The notes under the pieces: model-generated
Told to the model about the DNA's origin: nothing
Seen by the model: the letters and a program-made list of their open reading frames with translations, nothing else
The model's database searches: none
Shown here: piece by piece, positions 9,518-18,426 of the stretch
How positions within the stretch are numbered: the stretch's first letter is position 1
How the letters are laid out: the number at the start of each line of letters is the position of its first letter
Made by a program: the position numbers and the translations under genes
DNA from: an uncultured Flavobacteriales bacterium
GTDB lineage: Bacteria > Bacteroidota > Bacteroidia > Flavobacteriales_G > Salibacteraceae
DNA: 62,030 nucleotides
Assembly: GCA_913062955.1 (NCBI GenBank)
Contig: CAJXZP010000018.1
Location: 1-62,030, forward strand
Reading direction: 5' to 3'

Positions 9518-10421
9518 TGTTAGAATAATTGGCTATTACTTGACTCAAATAATTCGAGTCTGTAGTATTATCTACAACCCTTCCTCCGGAAGCTTCTGAG
9601 GTATACTTCCCTGGGATTTTCATCTTTTTGGTAGCTCCTCTTAAGAACCATTCATATTCCACATCCACATTTCCAATGTCCACCGCTTGATAACCATTGC
9701 GAGCTAATTTAAAAGCCAATATTTTAGCGGTGGGTCCCATAGCTATAAGAAATAAAACATTTTTTGGTTGCTTAATTGCTTCCTGATATAGTAAATTAAC
9801 GTTCTCAAATGCATTATGAACAGGACCTAAAATTCTATTTACGGAGCGTGCATATTTAAACAAATCATTACCCATTCCTAATCTACTTTTTTCACCTTCA
9901 ATTAGAACGATATCTCTACCCTCCCAAATCTTCATTACCTTTTGAAAAAGCCTTCCCGAATCACTGGTGTCTTCATAATCCATATATAATCGAGTCATAC
10001 TTGCATTATAATATTTCTTTCCCGTAAGCAAATGTTTTTTTAGACGTGGGTAAATCCATGCGATTTGCGACCTCCAAGTAAGCTTAGCATCTTCCTTTAA
10101 GTTATTAAGGGAATAATAACCAATAGGTAAACCTACTAAAATTTGTGAGTTATCTGAACATAGAATTTCAATCATTCCTTCACGAAGTTCTCTACTCTGT
10201 GTCTGATAAGGTAAGCTCAATTTATCAATAATAAATAAGAATTCACTATCCCCAAACCGACAAATACTAACCTTGTCTTTTATAATTTTATCTAAAGTTT
10301 CATCAATGGATTTTACTTTGGGTAAAGGAAATAATTTTATAATTAATGGATATAGCCCACTTAAACTATATTTGGCAACTTTTCTTATCGGCCCAAAGGC
10401 TTTACCGTATCTAATATTCAT
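9507..10421 (-). CDS. GT-D fold glycosyltransferase (DUF1792/SP_1767-like)
   Basis: Protein of 304 residues of the GT-D glycosyltransferase family, first defined as DUF1792 in streptococcal adhesin glycosylation loci. SICRFGDSEFLFI near residue 53 is the signature that binds metal and UDP-sugar. ILVGLPIGYY, MTRLYMDYEDT, IVLIEGEKSRLGMGNDLF and FLIAMGPTAKILAFKLARNG follow, ending with AVDIGNVDVEYEW. In known members it adds glucose to an existing glycan. It lies 9 bases after the ATP-grasp gene and overlaps the next GT4, so it takes part in the same repeat-unit assembly. Confidence 0.85.
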   Translation of the reverse strand: MNIRYGKAFGPIRKVAKYSLSGLYPLIIKLFPLPKVKSIDETLDKIIKDKVSICRFGDSEFLFIIDKLSLPYQTQSRELREGMIEILCSDNSQILVGLPIGYYSLNNLKEDAKLTWRSQIAWIYPRLKKHLLTGKKYYNASMTRLYMDYEDTSDSGRLFQKVMKIWEGRDIVLIEGEKSRLGMGNDLFKYARSVNRILGPVHNAFENVNLLYQEAIKQPKNVLFLIAMGPTAKILAFKLARNGYQAVDIGNVDVEYEWFLRGATKKMKIPGKYTSEASGGRVVDNTTDSNYLSQVIANYSNIEK

Positions 10422-10430
10422 GAGAACAGC

Positions 10431-11453
10431 TTATTTTTTTAATATATATTTTGATACCAATTCATCAATAATCCAATGGGTAGAATTAAATTGCCCCTTA
10501 TGCCATTGTAAATTCTCATCCCAATAACCTGGACATTCTTTATACGATTTATGCGCAAAACCATAATTTATTTCTACAATTAACGGAGCTTTATTTTTAT
10601 CAAACACAAAATCAAACGCTACACATTGACCCTCCATTTTTTTTGTAACATCAAATGCTACTTTTATGCAGTCCAAATTTATTAAGCTATGATCATATTC
10701 AATAATCCCACTTCCAGATGCTCGAAAATCACCCTTATTCACCATTCTTTTTATAGCAAAAGCTTTGTTCCCAATTACAATTACCCGGGTATCATGATCA
10801 TTATCAGGTATAAATTCCTGAAAGTAAGCATATCCCTTTTCATTGCCTACCGTTTTTTCAAATTGCGTTGACATAAACAATCTCCGAATACTCTTCAGTA
10901 CCGCCACATAATCCTTATTGGATTTAAAAGATTTAAAGTTTCGTTGTAGATCTCCCCATTTATCATACGATTTAAACCCTTTATTAAATGCTTTTCTAAT
11001 AATATTCCGAGCCTCCTTTTTAGTTCGAATAAGCTTTACATTAGTAGAGCCAGCACCACCTCTTAACTTAAACACTTTAGGGAAGTCCACTTTTCCAACC
11101 CAATCCAAAGCCGTCAATTTATCATAAAAAACGTAATTCTTAGGTATGGGTGCATGAATAGCCTCTAATAAATACTTTTGCCCAACCTTATCGTCAAAGT
11201 GCCAAGCCGTATTAAAGTTTGGAAATACTATTTTACCACTCTGTTCCAGAGCAAAAAGAAGCCCTTTTGCAAACAAAACGTCCTTAGCATTGGTATGATG
11301 ATGGTGCCATAAGACAATGTCGCAATCTTCTACATCTTGAACAATGGTTGAACTATAACAATCTATTATTTTAAATGAAATATGTTGTTGTTCACAATAC
11401 GCAATCCAGTCGCTACTGAAATCAGATTTAGATGGATGGATGGCTATTTTCAT
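10431..11453 (-). CDS. ATP-grasp ligase (second copy type)
   Basis: Protein of 340 residues, not closely similar to the ATP-grasp at 1143-2201. FPKVFKLRGGAGSTNVKLI near residues 124-142 is the nucleotide-binding lysine plus glycine loop. RVIVIGNKAFAIKRMV and AFDFVFDKNKAPLIVEINYG, with the metal-binding Asp, Glu and Asn, complete the fold. These features are those of RimK/D-Ala-D-Ala-ligase-like enzymes, which form amide bonds with ATP. Its start overlaps the end of the CapA gene by 26 bases. Paired with CapA and a deacetylase-like protein, it may ligate an amino acid or other acid to a sugar amine; this is inference. Confidence 0.75.
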   Translation of the reverse strand: MKIAIHPSKSDFSSDWIAYCEQQHISFKIIDCYSSTIVQDVEDCDIVLWHHHHTNAKDVLFAKGLLFALEQSGKIVFPNFNTAWHFDDKVGQKYLLEAIHAPIPKNYVFYDKLTALDWVGKVDFPKVFKLRGGAGSTNVKLIRTKKEARNIIRKAFNKGFKSYDKWGDLQRNFKSFKSNKDYVAVLKSIRRLFMSTQFEKTVGNEKGYAYFQEFIPDNDHDTRVIVIGNKAFAIKRMVNKGDFRASGSGIIEYDHSLINLDCIKVAFDVTKKMEGQCVAFDFVFDKNKAPLIVEINYGFAHKSYKECPGYWDENLQWHKGQFNSTHWIIDELVSKYILKK

Positions 11454-12558
11454 TATCTAATAATTTAATAAGTATATCACGATGTGATTCACAACGAATC
11501 AAGTTTAATAACAATTGTTTTTTTCCATTTTTCCAAGGGCTCGGTAGCATTCCTTTTGAAAAGAGTCTATGTAACCATACATTACTATAAGGTTGAATAA
11601 AGTGGTTATATTGTTTCTTTTTGGAATCCATAAATGCATCAAACCGATTTCTCAACTCATCATCATCAGAAACGAGCCGATCCAATTCATCCGATCTACT
11701 TTCAAAGTAGTCTCTCACATTCTGAGGCAAGGTATCCGTAAACATTAATCCCTCAAAATTTTGTAAAAAAGGCCGAAATTCAATTTGAATAGGATTATTC
11801 TTTTCCAATTTCAAAACTGCAATAACCCCGAGAGACCAATCAATATTTTGCCCTGGCACATTAAACAAAAAGTTACCAAGGCCAAATGCAATGGGCTTAT
11901 CTTTATAGTATTCATACCCATTAAAACAATGGGTATGGTGCGCAATCACCGCATCAGCACCCGCATCAATAAAAAAACGTAAGGTCTCCTTAAACCGTAC
12001 ACTTGGATAAAGGTGAGTTTCATTACCTCCATGCACAATAACAATAATTTTATCCGTTCGTCCTTTTAATTCTAAAATCGTTTTCAAATTCGAAGGGAAA
12101 TCTATGGCATTTGCACCCACATCATCAATTTGTATAAATTCATTTTCCGCCACATTCACAACTCCAATTTGCATCCCTTTTATTTCAAATACCTTTGGAC
12201 GATTCATTTCAGACACCTTGGTAGCAGCACCAATATGCTGCACACTAGCCTTATCCAAATTCATCAAGGTTTCCTCCAATCCAACCGTCCCATGGTCTAA
12301 AATATGATTGTTGGCCAAGGTTAATAAATCAATTTTTAGTTTCTTAATAATTGGAATAACCGTTTTGGTCATTTTTAAATTTGGGCCAAACTTATTTGCC
12401 GGATTTCCTAAATTAATAATCGGTGCTTCCAAATTAATAATTTTAAAGTCTACTTCATCCAAAACTTTACGTAAACTCGAACAAACGGAATCATCAATTC
12501 TTTCAACTTCTCTTATTCCCACATAAAAATCCCCGCCAATGGCAATTTTACATCCCAT
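11428..12558 (-). CDS. CapA-family metallophosphatase-like protein
   Basis: Member of the CapA/PgsA family (PGA_cap domain), found with poly-gamma-glutamate capsules and in many O-antigen loci. Visible motifs are GDFYVG at 9-14, INLEAPI at 41-47, LANNHILDHG at 81-90, VHGGNE at 175-180, and AHHTHCFNGYEYYKDKPIAFGLGNFLF from 206, which match the calcineurin-like metal ligands. No signal peptide or membrane anchor is seen, unlike Bacillus CapA, so it probably acts in the cytoplasm. It lies 1 base after the second deacetylase-like gene and overlaps the ATP-grasp gene. The reaction is not established for this family. Confidence 0.85.
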   Translation of the reverse strand: MGCKIAIGGDFYVGIREVERIDDSVCSSLRKVLDEVDFKIINLEAPIINLGNPANKFGPNLKMTKTVIPIIKKLKIDLLTLANNHILDHGTVGLEETLMNLDKASVQHIGAATKVSEMNRPKVFEIKGMQIGVVNVAENEFIQIDDVGANAIDFPSNLKTILELKGRTDKIIVIVHGGNETHLYPSVRFKETLRFFIDAGADAVIAHHTHCFNGYEYYKDKPIAFGLGNFLFNVPGQNIDWSLGVIAVLKLEKNNPIQIEFRPFLQNFEGLMFTDTLPQNVRDYFESRSDELDRLVSDDDELRNRFDAFMDSKKKQYNHFIQPYSNVWLHRLFSKGMLPSPWKNGKKQLLLNLIRCESHRDILIKLLDNENSHPSI

Positions 12559-12559
12559 C

Positions 12560-13744
12560 TTACAAAATCTTTTTTAATAATTGTGCTGAAGTTACAAACT
12601 CCACTTCAGGCCATTTAATAGTTATCTGATTAAGGAGTTCATCTAACCCTTCCAAATTTTCATTCCTATTTTTTAAACTCATACTCCCCGAAAAGTTAAC
12701 TCTGTGTGTGCTAATGGTTACAGGAACTTTCCGTTTGAACGCACTATCTACCTGCTGTAAGCAGTTTTTCACCACCCGTTTTTTGTCAATGCCTTCAAAA
12801 GGTTCAAAGAACGCATTCCTAATCAAATATCGCTGCCCGAAAGAATTTATTTCTCCCAAATAATGCATCTTACTTTTACACTTATTTATATTTGCCAATT
12901 GATACTTTGGTTTAACTTGACTCTGGATCCCTTGAATACCTTTAACACCGCATTGGGCTAATGTTTCCAATAGTTCATCACCCCATACATAGTTAGGTGC
13001 AATAAACGTATCACTTTTATAACCAAATAACTTCTCAAACATAGAACTGGCTTCAATTATGGATTCCTTTCCAAATTTCAAGTCCTCTTCGTTATCATAA
13101 TCAAAGGCTGCAAGAATACTATTTTGAATAGATGGAATCAAATAGGTACCTAAACCAAAAACTTTATGGTCGAATGCTTTTAGTAAATGTTTATTCCCTC
13201 CTCGTAATAAACCTAACCACCTAGGAACATTTATATGCTCTCTTCCATGTAATTGAGGATAAAACAAACCTTTTTTAATACCTTGATGCCAAGCATCAAT
13301 TGCTCCACTATGTTGCAGAGAATTGTTTAAGGTCTCCGTAAACAACTCATAATGATATTCCTCAAAATTAGAATCTCGAATATTATCAAAATTAGGGTTT
13401 GTCATTATAGTATTTGCCGTAATTATTGGAGGTTTTCCGTTACCCCCTTTATGTTTATTTAAGACTTCAAATAAAGCACTAAAGTCATTATGGGTTAATA
13501 AACTATCGTAATTTTCAAATACTCTATTAGGTAACTTACCCCAATGAGATTCTAATTTCTTCTTTGTTTCAAAATTAGGCATTCTATTATTTCCCCAATC
13601 ATCAGACTCAATAACCACCAACTTTTCCGATAATTTTTTATCCTTCATTTTGAAATATTCACTTTTCAATTTTGAGATGGATTTTCCAATAATGTGCATA
13701 CTTTTATTCTTAATATATTTTTTTAAAAAAATAGGATAGCCCAT
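12560..13744 (-). CDS. Polysaccharide deacetylase-like protein with HGREH motif (copy B)
   Basis: Protein of 394 residues, a divergent paralogue of 4107-5207. It has ESDDWG at 46-51, PQLHGREHINV (HGREH at 166-170), a mid-protein FIAPNYVWGDELL, THRVNF at 346-351 and KWPEVEF near the end. The first 40 residues are basic and have no match in the paralogue, so a start at Met33 (MKDKKLSEKL, base 13648) is possible. ESDDWG proteins recur in Bacteroidetes capsule loci and are usually called polysaccharide (de)acetylases. It is the first gene of a three-gene module with CapA and an ATP-grasp, after a 279-base AT-rich spacer in which I see no gene or clear signal. Confidence 0.6.
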   Translation of the reverse strand: MGYPIFLKKYIKNKSMHIIGKSISKLKSEYFKMKDKKLSEKLVVIESDDWGNNRMPNFETKKKLESHWGKLPNRVFENYDSLLTHNDFSALFEVLNKHKGGNGKPPIITANTIMTNPNFDNIRDSNFEEYHYELFTETLNNSLQHSGAIDAWHQGIKKGLFYPQLHGREHINVPRWLGLLRGGNKHLLKAFDHKVFGLGTYLIPSIQNSILAAFDYDNEEDLKFGKESIIEASSMFEKLFGYKSDTFIAPNYVWGDELLETLAQCGVKGIQGIQSQVKPKYQLANINKCKSKMHYLGEINSFGQRYLIRNAFFEPFEGIDKKRVVKNCLQQVDSAFKRKVPVTISTHRVNFSGSMSLKNRNENLEGLDELLNQITIKWPEVEFVTSAQLLKKIL

Positions 13745-14023
13745 TTAAAAAACATTACCTATTTATAGATAGTTACATACTAACCATCCATTATTTCCAT
13801 TAGCTTAAAGAATATTGACTCACTGAAATTCAATCGACTAAACTTGTAACAGAATTCATCAATCTATTTATTTAAAATAGTTTAAATTCAGAAACACAAA
13901 TTTCATTTGTATTAGCGCTAAAAACATAAAGTTTTCACACTATTTAGTGGATTGTTTCTATCCAGAAAAAATCAGCCAAAAACAATACTCATATCACGTT
14001 CCAATTATTACTCACTAAACGAA

Positions 14024-15235
14024 CTAAGACATCGTAATTCTAACAAATTCAATAAAAAAATTGGAGACAAAAAAATAAATAGACATAATTTCATGAGTGG
14101 CAATCAAAGCCATAACACCATAACCTAAACTAACAGGCACTAGAATCTTTAGATAATTCAAGAATATCGTATTAAACCGGTTAGTAGAAAATATCAAAAA
14201 GAACAAAACAATTCCAAAAAAGCTACTGATATAAACATACCTCTCACCTTGCGAAAAATAAAGCATTTGATTAGATAAACCGAGTAACAAAATACATATG
14301 GAAAAAAACACCTTTAAAGTACTATTGGATAATAATTTCTTTCTATAAATAAACACAAGAAAAAGCCCAAAGGGTATTAAAATTCTTTTGGCAAAAAAAT
14401 CAAAAATCTCTAATGTCCGCAACTTCCAGTTATGCCCAGCATTTCGAATTTCATATCTTAGATCCATACGTTCTTTTGCATCTGAGGTTCCATAAGACTG
14501 ATATTTACTTTCGACCGCAGTTCCTTCAAGGATTGAATTATTCGATTGAACAAAAGGTAAAATACTATTAAATGGGACGAGAGAAAATAAAATAAAAAAT
14601 ATTATAGAAGGAATTATTTTATTCTTGAAAAGGAGAATAAACACAGGAATAATCAAAAAAACAATCAATCCAACATGGAAAAATGGAGCTATCCCTAATA
14701 AGTACAAATGTTTTTTATTTAAGGATTTAGTATAGTTAAAAAGATGATAGATAATAAAAATGAGTCCAGAAAAAAATGCGAAATTTCCAATGGTTCTAAT
14801 AGAATAAAATAAGATAACAGAAATAAAAAAAACATCGCCAAAAAGAGAATGTTTTTTAACATTAACATATTTGTGTATTTGATAAATTGTTTGTACTAAA
14901 AAATAACCGAAAAACCCAAAATAAATAGCGAAAATGAAATTATGGAAGCTCAGAATAGGACCAAAAAACACATTTCCCAACAAAACAAAAGACTTGCCCT
15001 CAACAAATCCAAAAACATAGCCAAAAGCCTCAGACAAAGACATATCTGACTCGAAGTAAAATCGTTCTTTATACCTATCCAAATCGCCAACAGGTAATGA
15101 GGTTAATCCCATGAAAGCAAAAAACATTACCAATAACCTTCTACCAAATGGGTATTCAAAATATTTAACTCCTGAAATCAAACCTGAAAATGGCCAAACT
15201 AAGAACAGAAGAAAAAGAGCATTTTTCTTATTCAT
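14024..15235 (-). CDS. wzy: O-antigen/capsule polymerase, EpsG/Wzy-like
   Basis: Integral membrane protein of 403 residues with about ten hydrophobic segments and a large non-membrane loop around residues 225-265 (NSILEGTAVESKYQS to NAGHNWK). The early motif GDLDRYKERFY resembles the DxxRY region of EpsG-family polymerases. Such proteins join undecaprenyl-linked repeat units in the periplasm. The locus has one flippase, Wza and Wzc and no other polymerase candidate, so position supports the call. It overlaps the upstream gene by 4 bases (ATGA). Confidence 0.75.
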   Translation of the reverse strand: MNKKNALFLLFLVWPFSGLISGVKYFEYPFGRRLLVMFFAFMGLTSLPVGDLDRYKERFYFESDMSLSEAFGYVFGFVEGKSFVLLGNVFFGPILSFHNFIFAIYFGFFGYFLVQTIYQIHKYVNVKKHSLFGDVFFISVILFYSIRTIGNFAFFSGLIFIIYHLFNYTKSLNKKHLYLLGIAPFFHVGLIVFLIIPVFILLFKNKIIPSIIFFILFSLVPFNSILPFVQSNNSILEGTAVESKYQSYGTSDAKERMDLRYEIRNAGHNWKLRTLEIFDFFAKRILIPFGLFLVFIYRKKLLSNSTLKVFFSICILLLGLSNQMLYFSQGERYVYISSFFGIVLFFLIFSTNRFNTIFLNYLKILVPVSLGYGVMALIATHEIMSIYFFVSNFFIEFVRITMS

Positions 15236-16323
15236 TCAGTCCTATGTTTTTCAATAATTTGCATCGGATCACTAACCAATTTTATGTGAGGCATAATGGC
15301 CATATCCGATTGATTTAAGGCTTTCGCATCTAATTTCTTGAAAATGGGATAAGTGAAATAATACTTACAAAATACATTATTTGTTATCAAAGCCGTAGAC
15401 CAACAACTTAAAACAATAGAGTTTCGTAAACTTAATAAATAAAACTCAGCAGGAACATTATTATTTATTATTTGAATATTTTTAAGGGAAGAATAACGAC
15501 TGGCACCATCCAACTTATTGATAGGGTGAAGCTTGATAAACAAAGTCCTTTTATATAGCTTCTCAAATGACCTAAGAAATTCTAATTCTGCATTTCTCAT
15601 TCTTTCTGTCCAAAGTGGTTGGCTAACATAAAACAAAATCCCATCCGAAGGAATATTCAAGTTAAAATCAAATGCGTTAACACAATAAGAAATGGAAGAG
15701 GCATCAAATTCAATTATTGCCTCTAATTTTGCTTTACTCTGGTTATGAATAGCATCAAAACACTCTGGATTTGTCAACCACAAGTTATCGATATACCACT
15801 GGTTTCCGTGCCTGTAATATTTAGAAATAAGAAACTTATTAGGTATGGCCTGTTCAAGAAACACTTTTTTATAGTCTTTGAAAGTGTCAATTATCATTGA
15901 AACAAACTCATGAGATTTTTGAAACTTAACGTAAACGGCATACCCATCTTGAACCAAATTAATGGTTGTATTCCTCTTACTTTTTAAATTAGAAGCTATT
16001 AGATTATTCCATATTTGGGTAGGTTGGTAATAAAAAAAATTATGAGTATCTTCTTTGATTAGCTGTTTAAATAATAATTTATTCATAGGTCCACTATGTA
16101 TTTCAAACCTAATATTATCATAAACCTCATTTAATCTTGAAACTTCAAACAATGATGAAAATCTATTTTCAAGTTTTGTGATCAAAATTTCATTATTCCA
16201 GTTTACATTATTAAACTTTTCATAAATAATTTTCAAAGCAAGTAACAGATGATATTCTGTATGAACTAAGAACAGATTCCGTTTTAAATTACCCGTATTT
16301 TTAGCTTTCATTAAATATTCCAA
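15232..16323 (-). CDS. Candidate nonulosonic acid transferase (GT52/GT38-like)
   Basis: Protein of 363 residues without membrane segments. Three spaced motifs fit bacterial sialyltransferases of the GT-B type: VQDG (D126, G127) as the D/E-D/E-G motif, FIKLHPINK (H266, P267) as the HP motif, and SCWSTAL at 306-312 as the Ser/Thr motif that contacts CMP. In GT52, GT38 and GT80 the first supplies the catalytic acid and the second binds CMP. The gene lies between the polymerase and the flippase, next to a full CMP-nonulosonate pathway, so it is the best candidate to add that sugar. Overall similarity is low. Two starts are possible (16323 or Met5 at 16311). Confidence 0.6.
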   Translation of the reverse strand: MEYLMKAKNTGNLKRNLFLVHTEYHLLLALKIIYEKFNNVNWNNEILITKLENRFSSLFEVSRLNEVYDNIRFEIHSGPMNKLLFKQLIKEDTHNFFYYQPTQIWNNLIASNLKSKRNTTINLVQDGYAVYVKFQKSHEFVSMIIDTFKDYKKVFLEQAIPNKFLISKYYRHGNQWYIDNLWLTNPECFDAIHNQSKAKLEAIIEFDASSISYCVNAFDFNLNIPSDGILFYVSQPLWTERMRNAELEFLRSFEKLYKRTLFIKLHPINKLDGASRYSSLKNIQIINNNVPAEFYLLSLRNSIVLSCWSTALITNNVFCKYYFTYPIFKKLDAKALNQSDMAIMPHIKLVSDPMQIIEKHRTE

Positions 16324-17726
16324 TTTTTTCTAAGAATTCCAATAACTTCAAATTTCAATAAAAAAGAAATCAGAAAATAAATTGCCAAAAAACAACCCGC
16401 AACTAACAAAATATCTATTCCAATTGAAAATCGATCAAAGAACCTACTCTGCAAAATATAAAAAACAATTCCTAAAATAAGATTTAAAATAAATATGGAA
16501 TAAGTATCATTCACTAATCTTTTTATTCCATACGAAAAATATTTACTTACATACCATGATGAAACAAGAGCGGAAACAACATTAACTCCGATCAAACAAT
16601 AAATTATTTGTGTAATTCCTAAATGCATTACGGACAAAATTAACGCTAAAAGAAGAATATTTTGTAAAACAGAAATCGTAAGTAATAACTTTCCTTTCCC
16701 CAACAACATAAATAAATTTTGGTTAAACCTTATAAGAGGAAAGAAAATAGATGCAATTAACAGTAATTGAAAATATGGAACTGAGGCGGACCACTTTTCC
16801 GTTAGTAGCCAAATAAATAATGGTTCTCCTATTACAAACGAAATAACCTGTATAGGTAACAACACATAAAAAACCATTTGTAATATATTTGAATGAACTT
16901 GGACTACAGCTTGATTGTTTCTTGACGCACTAATTAATGGATAGGCCACCCTATTTAATCCATTAAAAACGAATTGAGTAGGTAAACTCTCCATACTCTT
17001 TGCTCTGGAATAAAAACCTAAATCAGTAACAGAAAACACCTTACCAATTACAATATTTTGTACATTATTTGCCACACCTTGTAACAAACTAGTGATCATT
17101 AATTTTGAACCAAACCCAAAATGAAATCTCAGTTTCGCTTTATCCAAACCAAACAAAGGTTTCCAACGTACGAAATAAAATAATAGCAAAATAGACATTA
17201 CAGAAAAAGTCAATTCCTTCCACACCAAACTCCATATTCCGTATCCATTATAAGCCAAAAACAAAGCTAGAATGGAACTTATAACCATACTTGGAAATTG
17301 AACATAAAATTGTTCCTTAAACTTTAGTTTTCGATTTAACATGGTAGAAGGAATCATCGAAAAGGGGTTTAGAAGTAGAATTAAACCCATTATCCGAATT
17401 AGTTTAGATAATATTGTTTCATTATAAAAATTGGCAATTGTTGGAGCTGTAAAAAAAAGAACCCCATACAATACAATTGCAAATAGAATATTCAATGTGA
17501 AGACAGTTGAGTAATCCAATGGACTGATATCCTTAACTCTTATTAAACTCGCACTAAATCCTCCATTCGCAAGTGTTTTGGATACATTAATAAATACAGC
17601 AACCATCCCAATAAGGCCAAAAGCCTCGGGCATTAATAATCTAGCAAGAAAAATGGAAACTAAAAAACTAGTAATTTGTGTACTTGCCTGAATAACAAAC
17701 GACCATTTAAACGTTGAGCCTCCCAA
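16311..17726 (-). CDS. wzx: Repeat-unit flippase, WzxC-like (MOP superfamily)
   Basis: Protein of 471 residues with 12-14 hydrophobic segments. The opening FKWSFVIQASTQITSFLVSIFLARLL followed by EAFGLIGMV and GGFSASLIR is typical of the WzxC/TuaB lipopolysaccharide-exporter subgroup. It should flip the undecaprenyl-linked repeat unit to the periplasm for Wzy. It begins 1 base after the cytidylyltransferase stop and overlaps the transferase gene by 13 bases. The other flippase in this window (43636-45129) is only distantly similar. Confidence 0.88.
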   Translation of the reverse strand: MGGSTFKWSFVIQASTQITSFLVSIFLARLLMPEAFGLIGMVAVFINVSKTLANGGFSASLIRVKDISPLDYSTVFTLNILFAIVLYGVLFFTAPTIANFYNETILSKLIRIMGLILLLNPFSMIPSTMLNRKLKFKEQFYVQFPSMVISSILALFLAYNGYGIWSLVWKELTFSVMSILLLFYFVRWKPLFGLDKAKLRFHFGFGSKLMITSLLQGVANNVQNIVIGKVFSVTDLGFYSRAKSMESLPTQFVFNGLNRVAYPLISASRNNQAVVQVHSNILQMVFYVLLPIQVISFVIGEPLFIWLLTEKWSASVPYFQLLLIASIFFPLIRFNQNLFMLLGKGKLLLTISVLQNILLLALILSVMHLGITQIIYCLIGVNVVSALVSSWYVSKYFSYGIKRLVNDTYSIFILNLILGIVFYILQSRFFDRFSIGIDILLVAGCFLAIYFLISFLLKFEVIGILRKNWNI

Positions 17727-17727
17727 A

Positions 17728-18426
17728 CTAACCTTTCAAAAACTGACCTTCTCGTTCCAATAATAAGGAAGCTAATTCAAAATCAATAATATCATCAATA
17801 TCTACAGAACTCAATTTGTCCATTGGGTATTTTATTAACTTATTAAAATCATTGATTTGTTTAGACTCCAAACTTTTACTATTTATGATATAAATAGCAC
17901 CATTTAACTCCCAAACTTGTGGGCAATCTTGTCTTCTGGTAAATGCAGACTTCTTTGATTTCTCTAAAAACCCACTCTCATTTTCTTCAAACAAAACATA
18001 ATAAGGGTTTGCATCGGTTTTTTTTACAGAAACCACCATATCAATATCCTCAGAGTACATTTCTAAAGCAGACTTAATGTGAATAGAAGTTCTTAAAGGA
18101 GAAGTAACTTGTAATAATATCACGACATCTGGTTTACCAAAATTAATTGAATAATAATCTAGAGCGTGCATTAAAACATCCTGAGAACTTGACGTATCAG
18201 TGGCCAAGGCAACAGGTCTTAAAAAAGGTACAATTAACCCTGTTAACTCGGCTACAGTTTTTATTTCAATAGAATCAGTACTTACAATAATGTCAGAGTC
18301 ATCAAATACTTCACGTGCAGCTTCAATAGTATAATGAATTAGAGGTTTACCATGAAGTAATTTAATATTTTTCCCTGGTAACCCTTTAGACCCTCCTCTA
18401 GCGGGTATTACAACTAATTTTTTCAA
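17728..18426 (-). CDS. legF: CMP-nonulosonate synthetase (CMP-legionaminate-type cytidylyltransferase)
   Basis: Acylneuraminate cytidylyltransferase of 232 residues. VVIPARGGSKGLPGKNIKLL is the CTP-binding P-loop, IIVSTDS and LRPVALATDTSSSQDVLMHAL the substrate region, and LLQVTSPLRT the conserved core. It activates a nonulosonic acid with CTP for transfer. The next genes upstream encode PtmE-, LegG-, LegI- and LegC-like enzymes, so legionaminic-type acid is more likely than Neu5Ac. Start ATG 18426 overlaps the previous stop by 4 bases. Confidence 0.88.
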   Translation of the reverse strand: MKKLVVIPARGGSKGLPGKNIKLLHGKPLIHYTIEAAREVFDDSDIIVSTDSIEIKTVAELTGLIVPFLRPVALATDTSSSQDVLMHALDYYSINFGKPDVVILLQVTSPLRTSIHIKSALEMYSEDIDMVVSVKKTDANPYYVLFEENESGFLEKSKKSAFTRRQDCPQVWELNGAIYIINSKSLESKQINDFNKLIKYPMDKLSSVDIDDIIDFELASLLLEREGQFLKG

